NCBI GenBank assembly: GCA_963834515.1
Contig: CAWICB010000001.1
Span: 372,001 to 436,000 of the forward strand
Direction: 5' to 3'
Length of the DNA: 64,000 nt
Source: RYN-230 sp963834515
Lineage (GTDB): Bacteria; Actinomycetota; Actinomycetes; Streptosporangiales; Streptosporangiaceae
Below are positions 1 through 10,465 of the stretch, piece by piece. The notes beneath the pieces are model-generated. The model was not told the DNA's origin, ran no database searches, and worked only from the letters and a program-made list of their open reading frames with translations. The translations under genes were made by a program, and so were the position numbers. Position 1 is the first letter of the stretch, and the number at the start of each line of letters is the position of its first letter.

Positions 1-1153
<1,153 letters not shown>

Positions 1154-1482
1154 GAGGGCAATTCCCTTCGAGGGGCGGCCGGTTTTGGGCACGCCAGGAA
1201 AGCGCCGTAACGGCGCTGCGGAAATGTGCACGTGGGAGAGCGGCCGGTAAATTCCCGGACCAGCGCTGAACGCCGGATCCGTGGTAATCGCTCGACGTCA
1301 GCCCGGTGATGTCCCGGGGAGAGACGGAGCTAGGAAAAGGGGCCGCGCGGCACGCGCACCATAAGGCGGAAAAGCATCGCCTACCGCGACTGTATCGCAT
1401 AACAGTGCGGTGGGCCAGTTCATTCCGCGGCGCCGCGCGGCCGGGGTGGCCCCGGCTGGGTGGTCGCCTCAGCTCGGTGGCC
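1154..1482. other. Intergenic region upstream of rho, with an 18-bp palindrome
   Basis: No gene is seen. Upstream of the rho start lies ACTGTATCGCATAACAGT (1389-1406), whose outer five bases on each side are perfectly inverted. It could be an operator or part of the rho leader. No convincing -35/-10 pair was recognised. Confidence 0.3.
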
Positions 1483-2202
1483 TCAGGCGGGCGGCCCCGG
1501 CTCGTGGAAGATCAGCACCAGGGCCAGGATGAGCAGCGCGGTGCCGAACGTGATCAGCGCGTACCGGATCTGGTGCAGCTTGAATGAGCTGCCGATGCCG
1601 ACCAGGAACAGCACGGCGGCCAGGAACACGGTGATCCGGACGTAGTCATCGCCGATCTGCGCAGCGTTGTTGCCCTCGTTGAACTTGGCGTTGGCCTGGT
1701 TGTCCAGCGCGTTGGCCTGGGTCTGCGCGGGGATTTTGTACTGCGGCATGTAGGTCGGCCCGGGCGGGGCATGCGGGTTGTGCAGCGGGTCGGTCGCCAT
1801 CCAGGCGTTGAACGCGACCCGGAACGCGGGCCGGAACCGGCGCTCGGCGATCGCTTCTTTCTGCGGGCTGTTCAGGGTGAACGCGACGAACCACGCGTTG
1901 AACGTGGAGGCGTCGAAGTTGCGCAGCGACAGCGCCTCGAGGTCGTCGCGGGTGGCCAGGTTGCGCAGCGTGGACGACTGGGCGATCTCCACCCGGGAAG
2001 CGGTGCCCCATTTCGCGGCGGCGTAGCCGGCCCAGGCGGCGGCGATCGTGACCAGCGCGAGCAGGATGGCCTCGCCGCTCTGCAGGATCCGGGAATGACG
2101 TTCCTCGGCCTTGCTGGCGTCGCGCCGACTGGCTGACTCGCCTTCCTGCGCGTGCTCGTGCAGCTTCCGGCCGGTCTCGACCGGATCCAGCCCCTCAGGC
2201 AT
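1483..2202 (-). CDS. Hypothetical membrane protein, three predicted TM segments
   Basis: A 239-residue protein of no family I can name. A charged N-terminus (about 1-40, rich in E, R, H) precedes one hydrophobic helix (about 43-62). A soluble, probably extracytoplasmic middle domain (about 65-185) is rich in aromatic residues, N and Q. Two closely spaced TM helices (about 188-208 and 213-232) end the protein. The ATG at 2202 is the first start. It is co-directional with the genes on both sides but separated by about 100 bp from the acyltransferase, so operon membership is uncertain. No catalytic motif was noticed. Confidence 0.75.
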   Translation of the reverse strand: MPEGLDPVETGRKLHEHAQEGESASRRDASKAEERHSRILQSGEAILLALVTIAAAWAGYAAAKWGTASRVEIAQSSTLRNLATRDDLEALSLRNFDASTFNAWFVAFTLNSPQKEAIAERRFRPAFRVAFNAWMATDPLHNPHAPPGPTYMPQYKIPAQTQANALDNQANAKFNEGNNAAQIGDDYVRITVFLAAVLFLVGIGSSFKLHQIRYALITFGTALLILALVLIFHEPGPPA

Positions 2203-2300
2203 CGGCGCCCTCCGCCCCGGATCTAGCTGAGCCTGCCCTCCCCATCGTGCGGACCGCCGGATGGTCGCGCCTCCCCCGGGGCGGGTGACGCGCGGGATGC

Positions 2301-3449
2301 CTAGGTTGTGCCCGGGGCTGGCCCGGCGATGTCCGGATCAGGGCCCGGCCCGGCGGTGCTCGCGCCGGGGGCCACCCCGGCCTGGCCGCCGGGGCCGGGC
2401 CGGCCGCCGGGGCCGGGCCCGGTGCTGTGGTCAGAGATCCAGTCGTCGATGCGCTGCCACCAGTCGTAGAGCCAGCGGACCTGCGCGTCCTGGCCGGCCG
2501 TGCGTGGTACCTCGGCCGCGGGCACCCGCCACCAGCGCGCCCGCACCACGTGGCCGATCGGCAGGCTGTGCCAGACGTCGGCCACGCTGACCAGCGTGTC
2601 CAGCCCGGCGTGCGCTACGAAGATCACGTCGGCGGTGGGGCAGGCGGCGATGGCCGACAGCGCCCCGCCGGCCCGCGGCGGCAGCAGGTGGGGCATGCCA
2701 CGGGCCCGCTCGGCCAGGTCGCCGCGGCCCATCCGGTCCAGCCGCCGGATGCCGCGCCGCCACCGGCCTGGGGTCCAGTTGCCGCCTTCCGGGAACAGGA
2801 CCAGCGCGCCGGCCTGGTCGAGGCCGCTGGCCAGCCGGCTGATCTGGGCCACGAACAGGTGCTCACCGGTCAGGCGGCCCTGGATGAACACGTTCGGCAC
2901 CCGGTTGGCCACCACGTCCACGCTGGGGTCGAGCTGGAGCGCGGCTTTCATCACCACCCGGGGCCGCCGGCGGTACACGGTCAGCAGCTGGTGCACGAGC
3001 AGCAGCGAATCACCGGGCCCGGCGTGGCGGCTGAGCACGATGACCGGATGGGCCAGCCGGGCCGCCTGCTCGGCCGGCGTCAGCGGCGGCTCGTCCACCT
3101 CGACACGCAGGCCGAGCGTGCCTGCCGCGGCGGCATAGAGCCGGTCCAGGTACCACTGCATGATGCCGTAGTGCCGGCTCTGGTAGGGCTCGGTGTGCAG
3201 CCGGCCGCCGAAGCCGCTGGCCAGCCACAGGCCCAGGCACATGAACAGGGTGGCCGTCTCGGCCATCAGCCAGACGAGCGCGAAGGTGAGCAGCCGCAGG
3301 GCCCGCATCCGGTGCGGCCGGGACCGGCCCAGCGCGCCGAGCAGCAAGGCCGCCACGGCGAGCGGCGGGAACAGCACGACCATCGCGGCGGCGACCACGA
3401 TGGCCAGCGGCGCCAGCACCAGCCGGCGGACCAGCCTGGGGGGCAGCAT
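2301..3449 (-). CDS. PlsC-family 1-acylglycerol-3-phosphate acyltransferase-like membrane protein
   Basis: This probably transfers an acyl chain to a lysophospholipid or related acceptor at the membrane. The N-terminus holds two hydrophobic stretches (about 8-40 and 50-78). The acyltransferase signature follows: HX4D in RHAGPGD near residue 141, and the glycerophosphate-binding FPEGG near 219. The C-terminal 30-40 residues are a Pro/Gly-rich tail (PGPGG repeats) with no predicted fold. The ATG at 3449 was chosen and has GGAGGAG close upstream. The adjacent patatin-like gene on the same strand makes a lipid-remodelling pair plausible, which is inference from neighbourhood. Confidence 0.85.
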   Translation of the reverse strand: MLPPRLVRRLVLAPLAIVVAAAMVVLFPPLAVAALLLGALGRSRPHRMRALRLLTFALVWLMAETATLFMCLGLWLASGFGGRLHTEPYQSRHYGIMQWYLDRLYAAAAGTLGLRVEVDEPPLTPAEQAARLAHPVIVLSRHAGPGDSLLLVHQLLTVYRRRPRVVMKAALQLDPSVDVVANRVPNVFIQGRLTGEHLFVAQISRLASGLDQAGALVLFPEGGNWTPGRWRRGIRRLDRMGRGDLAERARGMPHLLPPRAGGALSAIAACPTADVIFVAHAGLDTLVSVADVWHSLPIGHVVRARWWRVPAAEVPRTAGQDAQVRWLYDWWQRIDDWISDHSTGPGPGGRPGPGGQAGVAPGASTAGPGPDPDIAGPAPGTT

Positions 3450-3534
3450 GACCGGCTCCTCCTCTGCCCGGGGAACGCGCAGCGCCCGCCCGGCTTCCTG
3501 CCCAGCTCACGGCCTGGCCCGCTGGCCGGCGGGC

Positions 3535-4359
3535 TCACTGCCCGGCGAGCTGGGCGAGGTAGCTCGCGGAGGCCTGATAGGCGCGTTCCATCCGCAGCCC
3601 GACCTTAGCCCGGTCGCGGTACCGGAGCTGGGACAGATCGGGCGGCCGGGGGTCCGCGCCGGACGGCAGCACATGCACCTGCACGCCCGCGGGCAGCGCG
3701 GACATCTCGTCGTGGAACCGGTGCCGGCGGGCGATCTCGAACGCCACCAGGCCGACCTCCCACGGGCGGCGGGGCACCGTGAGCGGGCGCTCGATCCGGC
3801 CCACGTGCAGCACGTACACGGTGCGGGCGCCGAGCGCCACGGCCCGGCCGACCGGGATCGAATCGACCAGGCCGCCGTCGAAGTAGTGACTGCCGTCCAC
3901 CTGCACCGGGGGCAGCAGCCCGGGCACGGCGCAGGACGCCAGCACGGCAGGAACCAGGGGCCCGGTGCTGAACCAGCGCGCGCAGGCCCCCTCGATGCTG
4001 GCCGCCACGCAGTGGAACGGCACCGGCAGATCGGCGAAGGCGGTGCCCGGGAACGCGTGCTCCAGCATGTGCCGGAGCGGCTCGATCGAGTGCAGGTGGG
4101 TGCCGGAGCGGACCAGCCGGACAGCCCGGCCCCACAGCGTCTCGCGGAACGCCAGGCGCAGCGCGTCGCCCTGCCACAGCCCGGCCAGCCGCCCGGCGGC
4201 GCCCGCCGGGTCAGCGGCCACGAACGCGCCGTTGATCGCGCCCACGGACGTGCCCACCACCACATCGGGGCGTACCCCGGCCTGATCCAGCGCCCGCAGC
4301 ATGCCCACCTCGTGCGCGCCGAGCACGCCGCCGCCGCCGAGCACAAACGCGGTTTGCAC
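3535..4359 (-). CDS. Patatin-like phospholipase
   Basis: A predicted serine lipid acyl hydrolase of 274 residues. All family elements are visible: the Gly-rich oxyanion segment GGGGVLG at the N-terminus, the nucleophile elbow GTSVG, and the second member of the Ser-Asp dyad in DGGLVDS. I chose the GTG at 4359 because GGAGG sits eight bases upstream and the Gly-rich segment then begins about residue 7. The longer reading from 4491 would overlap the divergent gene at 4485. Domain length is typical for short bacterial patatins. The substrate is unknown. Confidence 0.88.
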   Translation of the reverse strand: MQTAFVLGGGGVLGAHEVGMLRALDQAGVRPDVVVGTSVGAINGAFVAADPAGAAGRLAGLWQGDALRLAFRETLWGRAVRLVRSGTHLHSIEPLRHMLEHAFPGTAFADLPVPFHCVAASIEGACARWFSTGPLVPAVLASCAVPGLLPPVQVDGSHYFDGGLVDSIPVGRAVALGARTVYVLHVGRIERPLTVPRRPWEVGLVAFEIARRHRFHDEMSALPAGVQVHVLPSGADPRPPDLSQLRYRDRAKVGLRMERAYQASASYLAQLAGQ

Positions 4360-4484
4360 TGCCTGATCCTCCTTCGCCGTCAAGCTAAGCAGACTGCCCA
4401 GCCCAGGCCGCGGCATACCGGGCATGTTTGCGAAAGCGCCAGCTGAGCAGGGAAAGGACCAGAAGCGATCTTTGGGGAGGAAGC

Positions 4485-4910
4485 ATGACACCCGGCGTTA
4501 CCCAGGGGGCCGCCGCGGTGGGCGACGTGATCGGGGCGCACGAGCGGGCATTCCCGGCGCGGCCGGAGCAGGTCGCCGAGGCGCGCCGGTTCGTGCGCGG
4601 GCTGCTGGCCGGCTGCCCGGTCGCCGACGACGCGGTGCTGTGCGTGTCGGAACTGGCCGGCAACTGCGTCACCCACTCCGCCAGCGGGCTGCTGGATGCG
4701 GTCTTCACCGTGCGCGCCGAGGTGCACGACGGTGATTACGTGTGGCTCGAGGTCGCTGACGGGGGCGGCGTGTGGGGTGAGGTGGAGCGGGACGGCCGGC
4801 CGCACGGGCTGGACATCATCGGCGCGCTGGCCAGCGAGTCCGGCGTGGCCGGCTGCGCGCGGACGGGCTGGGTGGTGTGGGCCAGGATCGACTGGCCACG
4901 GCCCGGCTGA
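4485..4910 (+). CDS. RsbW/SpoIIAB-like ATP-binding regulatory protein (HATPase_c)
   Basis: A 141-residue single-domain GHKL ATPase of the type abundant in actinomycetes, where many act as anti-sigma or signalling kinases. The N-box is ELAGNCVTHS, the G1 region reads VADGGG and a GLDII segment matches the G2 area. The ATG at 4485 has GGGGAGGAAGC immediately upstream, fixing the start. It is divergent from the patatin gene, with about 125 bp between their starts. No partner sigma factor or anti-anti-sigma gene lies next to it, so the target is unknown. Confidence 0.85.
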   Translation: MTPGVTQGAAAVGDVIGAHERAFPARPEQVAEARRFVRGLLAGCPVADDAVLCVSELAGNCVTHSASGLLDAVFTVRAEVHDGDYVWLEVADGGGVWGEVERDGRPHGLDIIGALASESGVAGCARTGWVVWARIDWPRPG

Positions 4911-5113
4911 CGTTACCGCCGGCTTGGCCCGGATCACCCGGAACGGCCATGAACCTGCGGGCCCTGGGGCACGTGTTGTTGATGGGAGCGGGTTTGCGGG
5001 CGGATGCGGTGCATCCGCCCGCAGGCCTGTGGCCTGTTGCCGGCGGGATGCCCGCTGCGGCGGGCCCACCGCACTGCGCGCTGGGATCTGGCCAGGCAGG
5101 GGAGCGACCACGG

Positions 5114-6025
5114 GTGAGCGGGGACGGCGGGACGTTACGGGTGGAGCTGCTTGGCCCGGTACGGGCCTGGCGGGACGGCCGGGAACTGCGCATCGGCGGC
5201 CCGCGCCGGCATGCCGTGCTCGGCATGCTGGCCGCCCGGGCCGGGCACCCGGTCCGGGGCCGCGAGCTCATCGCCGGGGTCTGGGGTGAGCCGCCGCCCC
5301 GCGCGCCGGGCCGGCTGCGCGCTCACCTGGCCGGGCTGCGCCAGGCCCTGGAGCCGTGCCGCCCGCGCCGCGCACCGGGGCAGGTGCTGGCGGCCAGCGG
5401 GCCCGGCTACCTGCTCCGGCTGAGCCCGGCCGCGCTGGATACCGGCCGGCTCGACCAGCACGTGGCCCAGGCCCGGCGGGCCTGTGCGGCCGGCGATCTG
5501 GGCCGCGCGGCCCGGCAGCTGGACGGGGCGCTGAGCCTGTACCGGGATGTCGTACTGGCCGGGGTGCCCGGCCCGTGGGCGGCCGCGGAGCGGGACCGGG
5601 CCGGTGAGCTCCGGCTGACCCTGCTCGAGGAGCGCATCGAGGTGCTGCTGGCCATGGGCCGGCACCACGAGACCGTGCCCGAGCTGGCCGGCCTGACCCG
5701 GGCTCACCCGCAGCGCGAGCGGTTCCTGGGCCAGCTCATGATGGCGCTGTACCGGTCCGGGCGGCCGGCCGACGCGCTGGCCCAGTTCACCGCGGCCCGC
5801 CAGCCGGGCGCCGGGACCTGCGGCCTGGAGCCGGGCCCGGGCCTGCGCCGGCTGCGGCTGCAGATCCTCACCGCCGACACCGCGCTGATGACCGTGCTGC
5901 CGCCCGGCAGCGGGCTGCCCGGCGGCCGGCGTGGCGAACCGGGCGGGCTCAGCCGGGAGGCCGCGGCAGCGTACCCGTGGCGGCGTACCGCTGTTCGGCC
6001 GCACGCACATCCGGCAGCCCGATGA
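5114..6025 (+). CDS. SARP-like transcriptional regulator (winged helix + BTAD)
   Basis: The N-terminal part (LLGPVRAWRDGRE, then AGHPVRGRELIAGVWG) is an OmpR-like winged-helix DNA-binding domain. It is followed by a bacterial transcriptional activation domain of about 150 residues with TPR-like helices (for example RERFLGQLMMALYRSGRPADALAQF). No NB-ARC or TPR sensor follows, so this is a small SARP of 303 residues. SARPs activate secondary-metabolism genes, but no biosynthetic cluster is obvious here. The GTG at 5114 was chosen because the conserved domain starts about 11 residues later, and GGAG lies upstream. Its 3' end overlaps the convergent gene by 77 bp, and the last 20 or so residues look unconserved. 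Confidence 0.8.
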   Translation: MSGDGGTLRVELLGPVRAWRDGRELRIGGPRRHAVLGMLAARAGHPVRGRELIAGVWGEPPPRAPGRLRAHLAGLRQALEPCRPRRAPGQVLAASGPGYLLRLSPAALDTGRLDQHVAQARRACAAGDLGRAARQLDGALSLYRDVVLAGVPGPWAAAERDRAGELRLTLLEERIEVLLAMGRHHETVPELAGLTRAHPQRERFLGQLMMALYRSGRPADALAQFTAARQPGAGTCGLEPGPGLRRLRLQILTADTALMTVLPPGSGLPGGRRGEPGGLSREAAAAYPWRRTAVRPHAHPAAR

Positions 6026-6866
6026 AGTCGCAGAACTCGCCGAACGACGGCAGTCCAGGCAGGGCGGCCGCGGGGGTGCCCGCAGTGGCGATCTCGCGCA
6101 GGATCCGGCGCATGGCGGCGGTGGCCGCGAGCAGCGTGCTGATCGGGAAGATGACGATCCGGTAGCCGAGCTGGCGCAGCCGGCCCAGGCTGAGCGGCGG
6201 GGTCTTGCCGCCCTCCGCCCAGTTGAACAGCAGCGGCACATCCGGGAAGGCCCGGGCGGCCTCGGCCGCCTCCTCCTCGGATACCAGCGCCTCGATGAAC
6301 AGGGCGTCCGCGCCCGCGGCCCGGTACAGCCGGGCCCGGTCCAGCGCCGCCGCCAGGCCCTCCACAGCCCGGGCGTCGGTCCGGGCGATGATCACGAATT
6401 CCGGCTGGGCCCTGGCGTCGGCCGCGGCCCGGATCTTCTGCGCCATCTCCTCGGCCGGGATGACCAGCTTGCCGTCCATGTGCCCGCACTTCTTGGGGGC
6501 CACCTGGTCCTCGATGTGCACCGCGGCGACCCCGGCCGCCTCGTAGGCCGCGATGGTGCGGATCACGTTGAGCGGGTTGCCGTAGCCGGTGTCCGCGTCA
6601 GCGATCACCGGGATGTCCACGCAGTCCGCGATCCGGCCGGCGTTTCCCACCATCTCGGTCATCGTGAGCAGCCCGACATCCGGCCGGCCGAGCAGGGCCG
6701 CCGACGTGCCGAACCCGGTCATGTACACGGCCGGGAACCCGGCCTCCTCCACCAGCCGGGCGGCCAGCGGGTCGAACGCACCCGGGGCCAGGATGGTCCC
6801 GCCCGCGTCGAGCAGGTCACGCAGCCGGGCGGCGCCGCCGGGCCTGCGGGTCAGCCGGCCGGTCAC
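5949..6866 (-). CDS. Isocitrate lyase/PEP mutase superfamily protein
   Basis: A 305-residue TIM-barrel enzyme related to methylisocitrate lyase, oxaloacetate decarboxylase and carboxyphosphonoenolpyruvate mutase. The Mg-binding segment DADTGYGN, the HIEDQ motif and the catalytic-loop motif KKCGH are all intact. These features fit cleavage or mutase chemistry on a 2-oxo acid, but the exact reaction cannot be read from sequence. The GTG at 6866 is the only in-frame standard start between the end of the upstream gene and the barrel. Upstream in-frame codons consist of an 18-bp tandem repeat and are unlikely to be translated. The 3' end overlaps the convergent BTAD gene. Confidence 0.85.
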   Translation of the reverse strand: MTGRLTRRPGGAARLRDLLDAGGTILAPGAFDPLAARLVEEAGFPAVYMTGFGTSAALLGRPDVGLLTMTEMVGNAGRIADCVDIPVIADADTGYGNPLNVIRTIAAYEAAGVAAVHIEDQVAPKKCGHMDGKLVIPAEEMAQKIRAAADARAQPEFVIIARTDARAVEGLAAALDRARLYRAAGADALFIEALVSEEEAAEAARAFPDVPLLFNWAEGGKTPPLSLGRLRQLGYRIVIFPISTLLAATAAMRRILREIATAGTPAAALPGLPSFGEFCDFIGLPDVRAAEQRYAATGTLPRPPG

Positions 6867-6900
6867 CGGCGCGGCCCCGGTAGCCGGCTGGGCCCGCTGG

Positions 6901-6954
6901 CTGATCGGGCCCGGACGGCTGATCGGGCCCGGACGGCTGATCCGGAGCGGCCGG
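6901..6954. repeat. 18-bp tandem repeat, three copies
   Basis: Two identical copies of CTGATCGGGCCCGGACGG (6901-6936) are followed by a diverged third. They lie between the DUF5302 gene and the PEP-mutase-like gene and separate the two genes of the probable transcript. Confidence 0.8.
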
Positions 6955-6997
6955 CCGATCGCACCCGGCCTGCCGATCGCGACCGGCTGGCTGTGGC

Positions 6998-7252
6998 TCA
7001 GCCACCGCTCTTGCGCCGGAACGAGCGCTTGCTCTGGGCCGGCCCGTGCGCGCCCTGGACCTTGCCGCCACCCCGGCCGGCCTGCCCGGCGTTGTGCTCG
7101 GCCTGGTGGCCGCGCTTGCGGTCCAGTGCCGCCCGGAACTTCTGCCTGATCTCGTCCTCGGGACTGCCCGGTCCCGGTTCGTCCCCCGGGCTCTCCGGTT
7201 CTGGCTCCGGTGCGGTCCCGGGGCTCTCCGGTCCTGCTGTGGCGTCGGCCAT
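6998..7252 (-). CDS. DUF5302 family small protein
   Basis: An 84-residue, highly charged protein. The N-terminal half is an acidic Pro/Glu/Gly-rich segment. The C-terminal half carries the conserved actinobacterial stretch EDEIRQKFRAALDRK, then a basic Gly-rich tail ending KRSFRRKSGG. I recognise this as the DUF5302 pattern, and its function is unknown. The ATG at 7252 has GAGGAGG (revcomp of 7258-7264) upstream. It is divergent from the methyltransferase at 7351 and may share a promoter region with it. Confidence 0.75.
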   Translation of the reverse strand: MADATAGPESPGTAPEPEPESPGDEPGPGSPEDEIRQKFRAALDRKRGHQAEHNAGQAGRGGGKVQGAHGPAQSKRSFRRKSGG

Positions 7253-7350
7253 GACGGCCTCCTCTGCTCGGACGGCTCACCGTCCAGCCTAGGGTGTGAC
7301 CGCCCTCCGGTGCCGCCCCGGCCGGGACGGCGCGGTGAGACGATGACCCG

Positions 7351-8409
7351 GTGGACAGCGGTAAGCGGGACGCGTTCGCCGCCCGGATGCTGGGCACCCT
7401 GACCGGCGGCGCACTGACCATGCTGATCAGCGTCGGCTACCGGACCGGCCTGTTCGAGGCGGCGGCCCGCGGCCCGGCCACCAGCACGGGCCTGGCCGCG
7501 CGGGCCGGGCTGTCCGAGCGGTACGTCCGGGAATGGCTCGGCGCCATGGTCACTGGCGGGCTGGTCAGCTACGACCCGGCCACCGCCGAGTACGTGCTGC
7601 CGCCGGAACACGCCTGCTTCCTGACCGGGGACGGTGCGTCCAACATCGCGCCCGTGGCCGCGATGCTGCGCGCGCTCGGCGGCGCGCTCCCTGACCTGGA
7701 ACGCTGCTTCGCCGGGGGCGGCGGGCTGCTGCCCGCGGCCTTCGCGCCGCACTTCGCCGCCGCGGGCGCCCAGCCCGGTGACACCTGGCGCCGGATCTAC
7801 GACGAGCAGCTCGTGCCCGGCTTCCTCGGTGCGGTACCCGGGCTGCTGGCCCGGCTGGCGGCCGGCATCACGGTGCTCGATGTCGGCTGCGGGACCGGGC
7901 ACGCGGTCACCGTGGCCGCCCGGGCGTTCCCCGCCTCCCGGTTCCTGGGCCTGGACATCGACCGCCAGGTGCTCGTGGCCGCCGGGGCCGAGCGGGCCCG
8001 GCTCAGCCTGGGCAACGCCGCGTTCGCCGCGGGGGACGCGGCCACGCTGCCGGCCCGGCCCCGGTTCGACCTGATCACCGCGTTCGACGCGGTGCACGAC
8101 CAGCAGTCGCCCCAGCAGGTGCTGCGCCGGGTCCGGGCCGCGCTCGCGCCCGGTGGGTTGTTCCTCATGGTGGACGCGAAGTTCAGCAGCGACCTGGCGG
8201 TCAACGTAGGGAACCCGCTGGCCGCGCTGTGCTACGCGATCAGCCTGCTGTACTGCGTCCCGGTGTCGCTGGCTGGCTGCGGCGCCGGGCTCGGCGCCAT
8301 GTGGGGCACGGAACGAGCCAGCCAGATGCTCGCCCAGGCGGGCTTCGGCCAGGTCGAGCTGCTCGACTCACCGCGGCCGCAGAACTGTATCTACGCCTGC
8401 CGCCCCTGA
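7351..8409 (+). CDS. Class I SAM-dependent methyltransferase with N-terminal winged helix (Rv2258c-like)
   Basis: A 352-residue protein. Residues of about 15-110 form a winged-helix/dimerisation region typical of this family. The SAM-binding motif I is VLDVGCGTGHA, followed by LGLDID (acidic residue contacting the ribose) and DLITAFDAVHDQ (motif IV region). The family acts on small molecules or lipids of unknown identity. The start is a GTG at 7351. The SDR gene begins 39 bp downstream with its own strong Shine-Dalgarno, so the two may be co-transcribed. Confidence 0.87.
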   Translation: MDSGKRDAFAARMLGTLTGGALTMLISVGYRTGLFEAAARGPATSTGLAARAGLSERYVREWLGAMVTGGLVSYDPATAEYVLPPEHACFLTGDGASNIAPVAAMLRALGGALPDLERCFAGGGGLLPAAFAPHFAAAGAQPGDTWRRIYDEQLVPGFLGAVPGLLARLAAGITVLDVGCGTGHAVTVAARAFPASRFLGLDIDRQVLVAAGAERARLSLGNAAFAAGDAATLPARPRFDLITAFDAVHDQQSPQQVLRRVRAALAPGGLFLMVDAKFSSDLAVNVGNPLAALCYAISLLYCVPVSLAGCGAGLGAMWGTERASQMLAQAGFGQVELLDSPRPQNCIYACRP

Positions 8410-8448
8410 CGCAGAACTACCTTTGCCGGCTTGGACCGAGGAGGCCTG

Positions 8449-9195
8449 ATGGCAGAGACCGGGGTAGCCGTGGTCACCGGTGCGGGATCCGGGCTGGGCC
8501 GGTCCATCGCCCGCGCCCTGCTGGCGGCCGGCTGGCAGGTCGCCGCGGCCGGCCGCCGGTGGGCGGCGCTGCAGGAGACCGTGGCCCCGGCCGCCGGGGC
8601 GGCGGTGCCGGTGCTGACCGACGTCACCAAGCCCGACTCGGTGGCGGCGCTGTTCGCGGCGGCCGGCAACCGGTGGGGCCGGGTCAACCTGCTGGTCAAC
8701 AACGCGGGCATCTTCGGCCCGGCGGGCGCGGTGGACGAGATCTCGGTCGCGGACTGGCGACAGGCGGTGGACACCAACCTGACCGGGGCGTTCCTCTGCG
8801 CCCAGCAGGCGGTGCGGATGATGAAGGCCCAGGATCCCCGGGGCGGCCGGATCATCAACAACGGCTCGATCTCGGCGCACGTGCCGCGGCCGGGCAGCGC
8901 CGCCTACACCGCCACCAAGCACGCGCTGACCGGCCTGACCAAGTCGATCTCCCTGGACGGGCGGCGGTTCGGCATCGCCTGCGGCCAGATCGACATCGGC
9001 AACGCGGCCACTGAGATGACCCGGGTCATGAGCGAGGGCGTGCGGCAGGCTGATGGCTCACTGGCCGCTGAGCCCACGTTCGATCCCCGGCATGTCGCCG
9101 AGGCCGTGCTCTACATGGCCGGCCTGCCGCTCGACGCCAACGTGCAGTTCCTCACGCTGACGGCCACGGCCATGCCGTTCATCGGCCGGGGTTAG
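8449..9195 (+). CDS. Short-chain dehydrogenase/reductase (SDR)
   Basis: A 248-residue classical SDR. It has the nucleotide-binding TGAGSGLG, the structural NNAG and the catalytic Ser/Tyr/Lys set in NGSIS and YTATK. The ATG at 8449 was chosen because GAGGAGG lies seven bases upstream; a TTG 18 bp earlier would include that ribosome site in the coding region. It reduces or oxidises an unknown carbonyl/alcohol with NAD(P). It follows the methyltransferase closely, consistent with a two-gene transcript. Confidence 0.88.
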   Translation: MAETGVAVVTGAGSGLGRSIARALLAAGWQVAAAGRRWAALQETVAPAAGAAVPVLTDVTKPDSVAALFAAAGNRWGRVNLLVNNAGIFGPAGAVDEISVADWRQAVDTNLTGAFLCAQQAVRMMKAQDPRGGRIINNGSISAHVPRPGSAAYTATKHALTGLTKSISLDGRRFGIACGQIDIGNAATEMTRVMSEGVRQADGSLAAEPTFDPRHVAEAVLYMAGLPLDANVQFLTLTATAMPFIGRG

Positions 9196-9215
9196 CTTGC
9201 TTAACGCCCGCTAAT

Positions 9216-10187
9216 TCAGCGGCTGAACCGGGCGCGCAGCAGCTTCGGCGTGGCGGCCCGCCCGGTGACCGGCTGGAATTGCTCCGCAGCCGCCCGCAGC
9301 GCGCCGTGTTCCCCGTCGGTGAGGTCGATGTCGGCCGCGGCCACATTGCTCTCCAGCTGCTCGACGCTGGACGCGCCCGGGATGGCGGTCACCGCCGGGC
9401 TGCGGATCACCCAGGCCAGCGCGATCTGCGCCGGGCTGGCCGAGTGCGCGTCGGCCACCTCGCGGAGCGTGCTGATCAGGCTGCTGGCCCGGTCCAGGTT
9501 CTCCGGGAGGAACAGCGGGTTCGCGCCGCGGACCCGGTTGGCTGGCCGGTGGCCCGCGTCGTACCGGCCGGACAGCAGGCCCTGGGCCAGCGGGCTGTAC
9601 GCGATGATCACCCGGTCCTGGACCTCCGCGTAGGGCAGCAGCTCGCGCTCCGGGTCCCGGTCCACCAGGCTGTACGGGACCTGGTTGCTCAGCACCCGGC
9701 TGCCCAGCGCGGCCTCGGCGGCCCGCCAGCGGTCCAGCGAGTAGTTGCTCACCCCAACCTCGCCGACCAGCCCCACGCGCTGCAGCGCGTGCATGCCGCG
9801 CATCGTCGGCGTGTCCCGGACCACCGGGTTGGGCTGGTGCACCTGGTAGAGATCCAGGTGCCGGGCGCCGAGCCGGTTGGCACTGGCCACGGCGCGCTGC
9901 TCAACGACTGGGGCCAGCGGCAGCACCGGAAGGATCTTGGTCGCGACGAACACCGAGGGCAGATCCTCGCCCAGGGCCTGGCCGAGGATCCGTTCGCTGC
10001 GCCCGAAACCGTAGATCTCGGCCGTGTCGAACAGCGTGACCCCCAGTTCGAGGGCCCGGCGGACGATGGCGTGCGCCTCCTGCGCCGCGTACGCGTCGCC
10101 GTAGCCCCATTCCTTGGCACCGAACTGCCAGGTGCCAAGTCCGATCTTGGATATCCGCTTGGTGGTGTCAGTTGCCAGATAGCGCAT
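9216..10187 (-). CDS. Aldo/keto reductase
   Basis: A 323-residue (alpha/beta)8 NADPH-dependent oxidoreductase. The active-site residues are visible: D in FDTAEIYG with Y four residues later, K in VATKI, and H in YQVHQ. The C-terminal cofactor segment reads AIPGASSVEQLESN. The physiological substrate is unknown. It is convergent with the SDR at 8449, only 20 bp separating the stop codons, and divergent from the hydrolase at about 10466. Confidence 0.9.
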   Translation of the reverse strand: MRYLATDTTKRISKIGLGTWQFGAKEWGYGDAYAAQEAHAIVRRALELGVTLFDTAEIYGFGRSERILGQALGEDLPSVFVATKILPVLPLAPVVEQRAVASANRLGARHLDLYQVHQPNPVVRDTPTMRGMHALQRVGLVGEVGVSNYSLDRWRAAEAALGSRVLSNQVPYSLVDRDPERELLPYAEVQDRVIIAYSPLAQGLLSGRYDAGHRPANRVRGANPLFLPENLDRASSLISTLREVADAHSASPAQIALAWVIRSPAVTAIPGASSVEQLESNVAAADIDLTDGEHGALRAAAEQFQPVTGRAATPKLLRARFSR

Positions 10188-10465
10188 GCTCCAGTGTCCG
10201 TCATCCGGCGTCCCGGCGCCCGGTGCCCCCGCGCGTGTCGGTGCCGGCCTTTAGCCGGGCCTGGTGCCTGACGACGCAGCAACCGGTCGCGCGGCGGCCG
10301 AGGACGCCTGGCGCCGGGACGAGGTCGTGAAGCTTCCGGCCCCCGGGTGGACGATCTGGTCGGCGCTGGGCCAGCCCGCTGCCATCACCGTGTGGATGAC
10401 CGTGGCCCGAAGGCCGGGCCTTCCGGGTAGTGCGGGCGGTGGGCCGGGCGGTGATGATTGGCGGC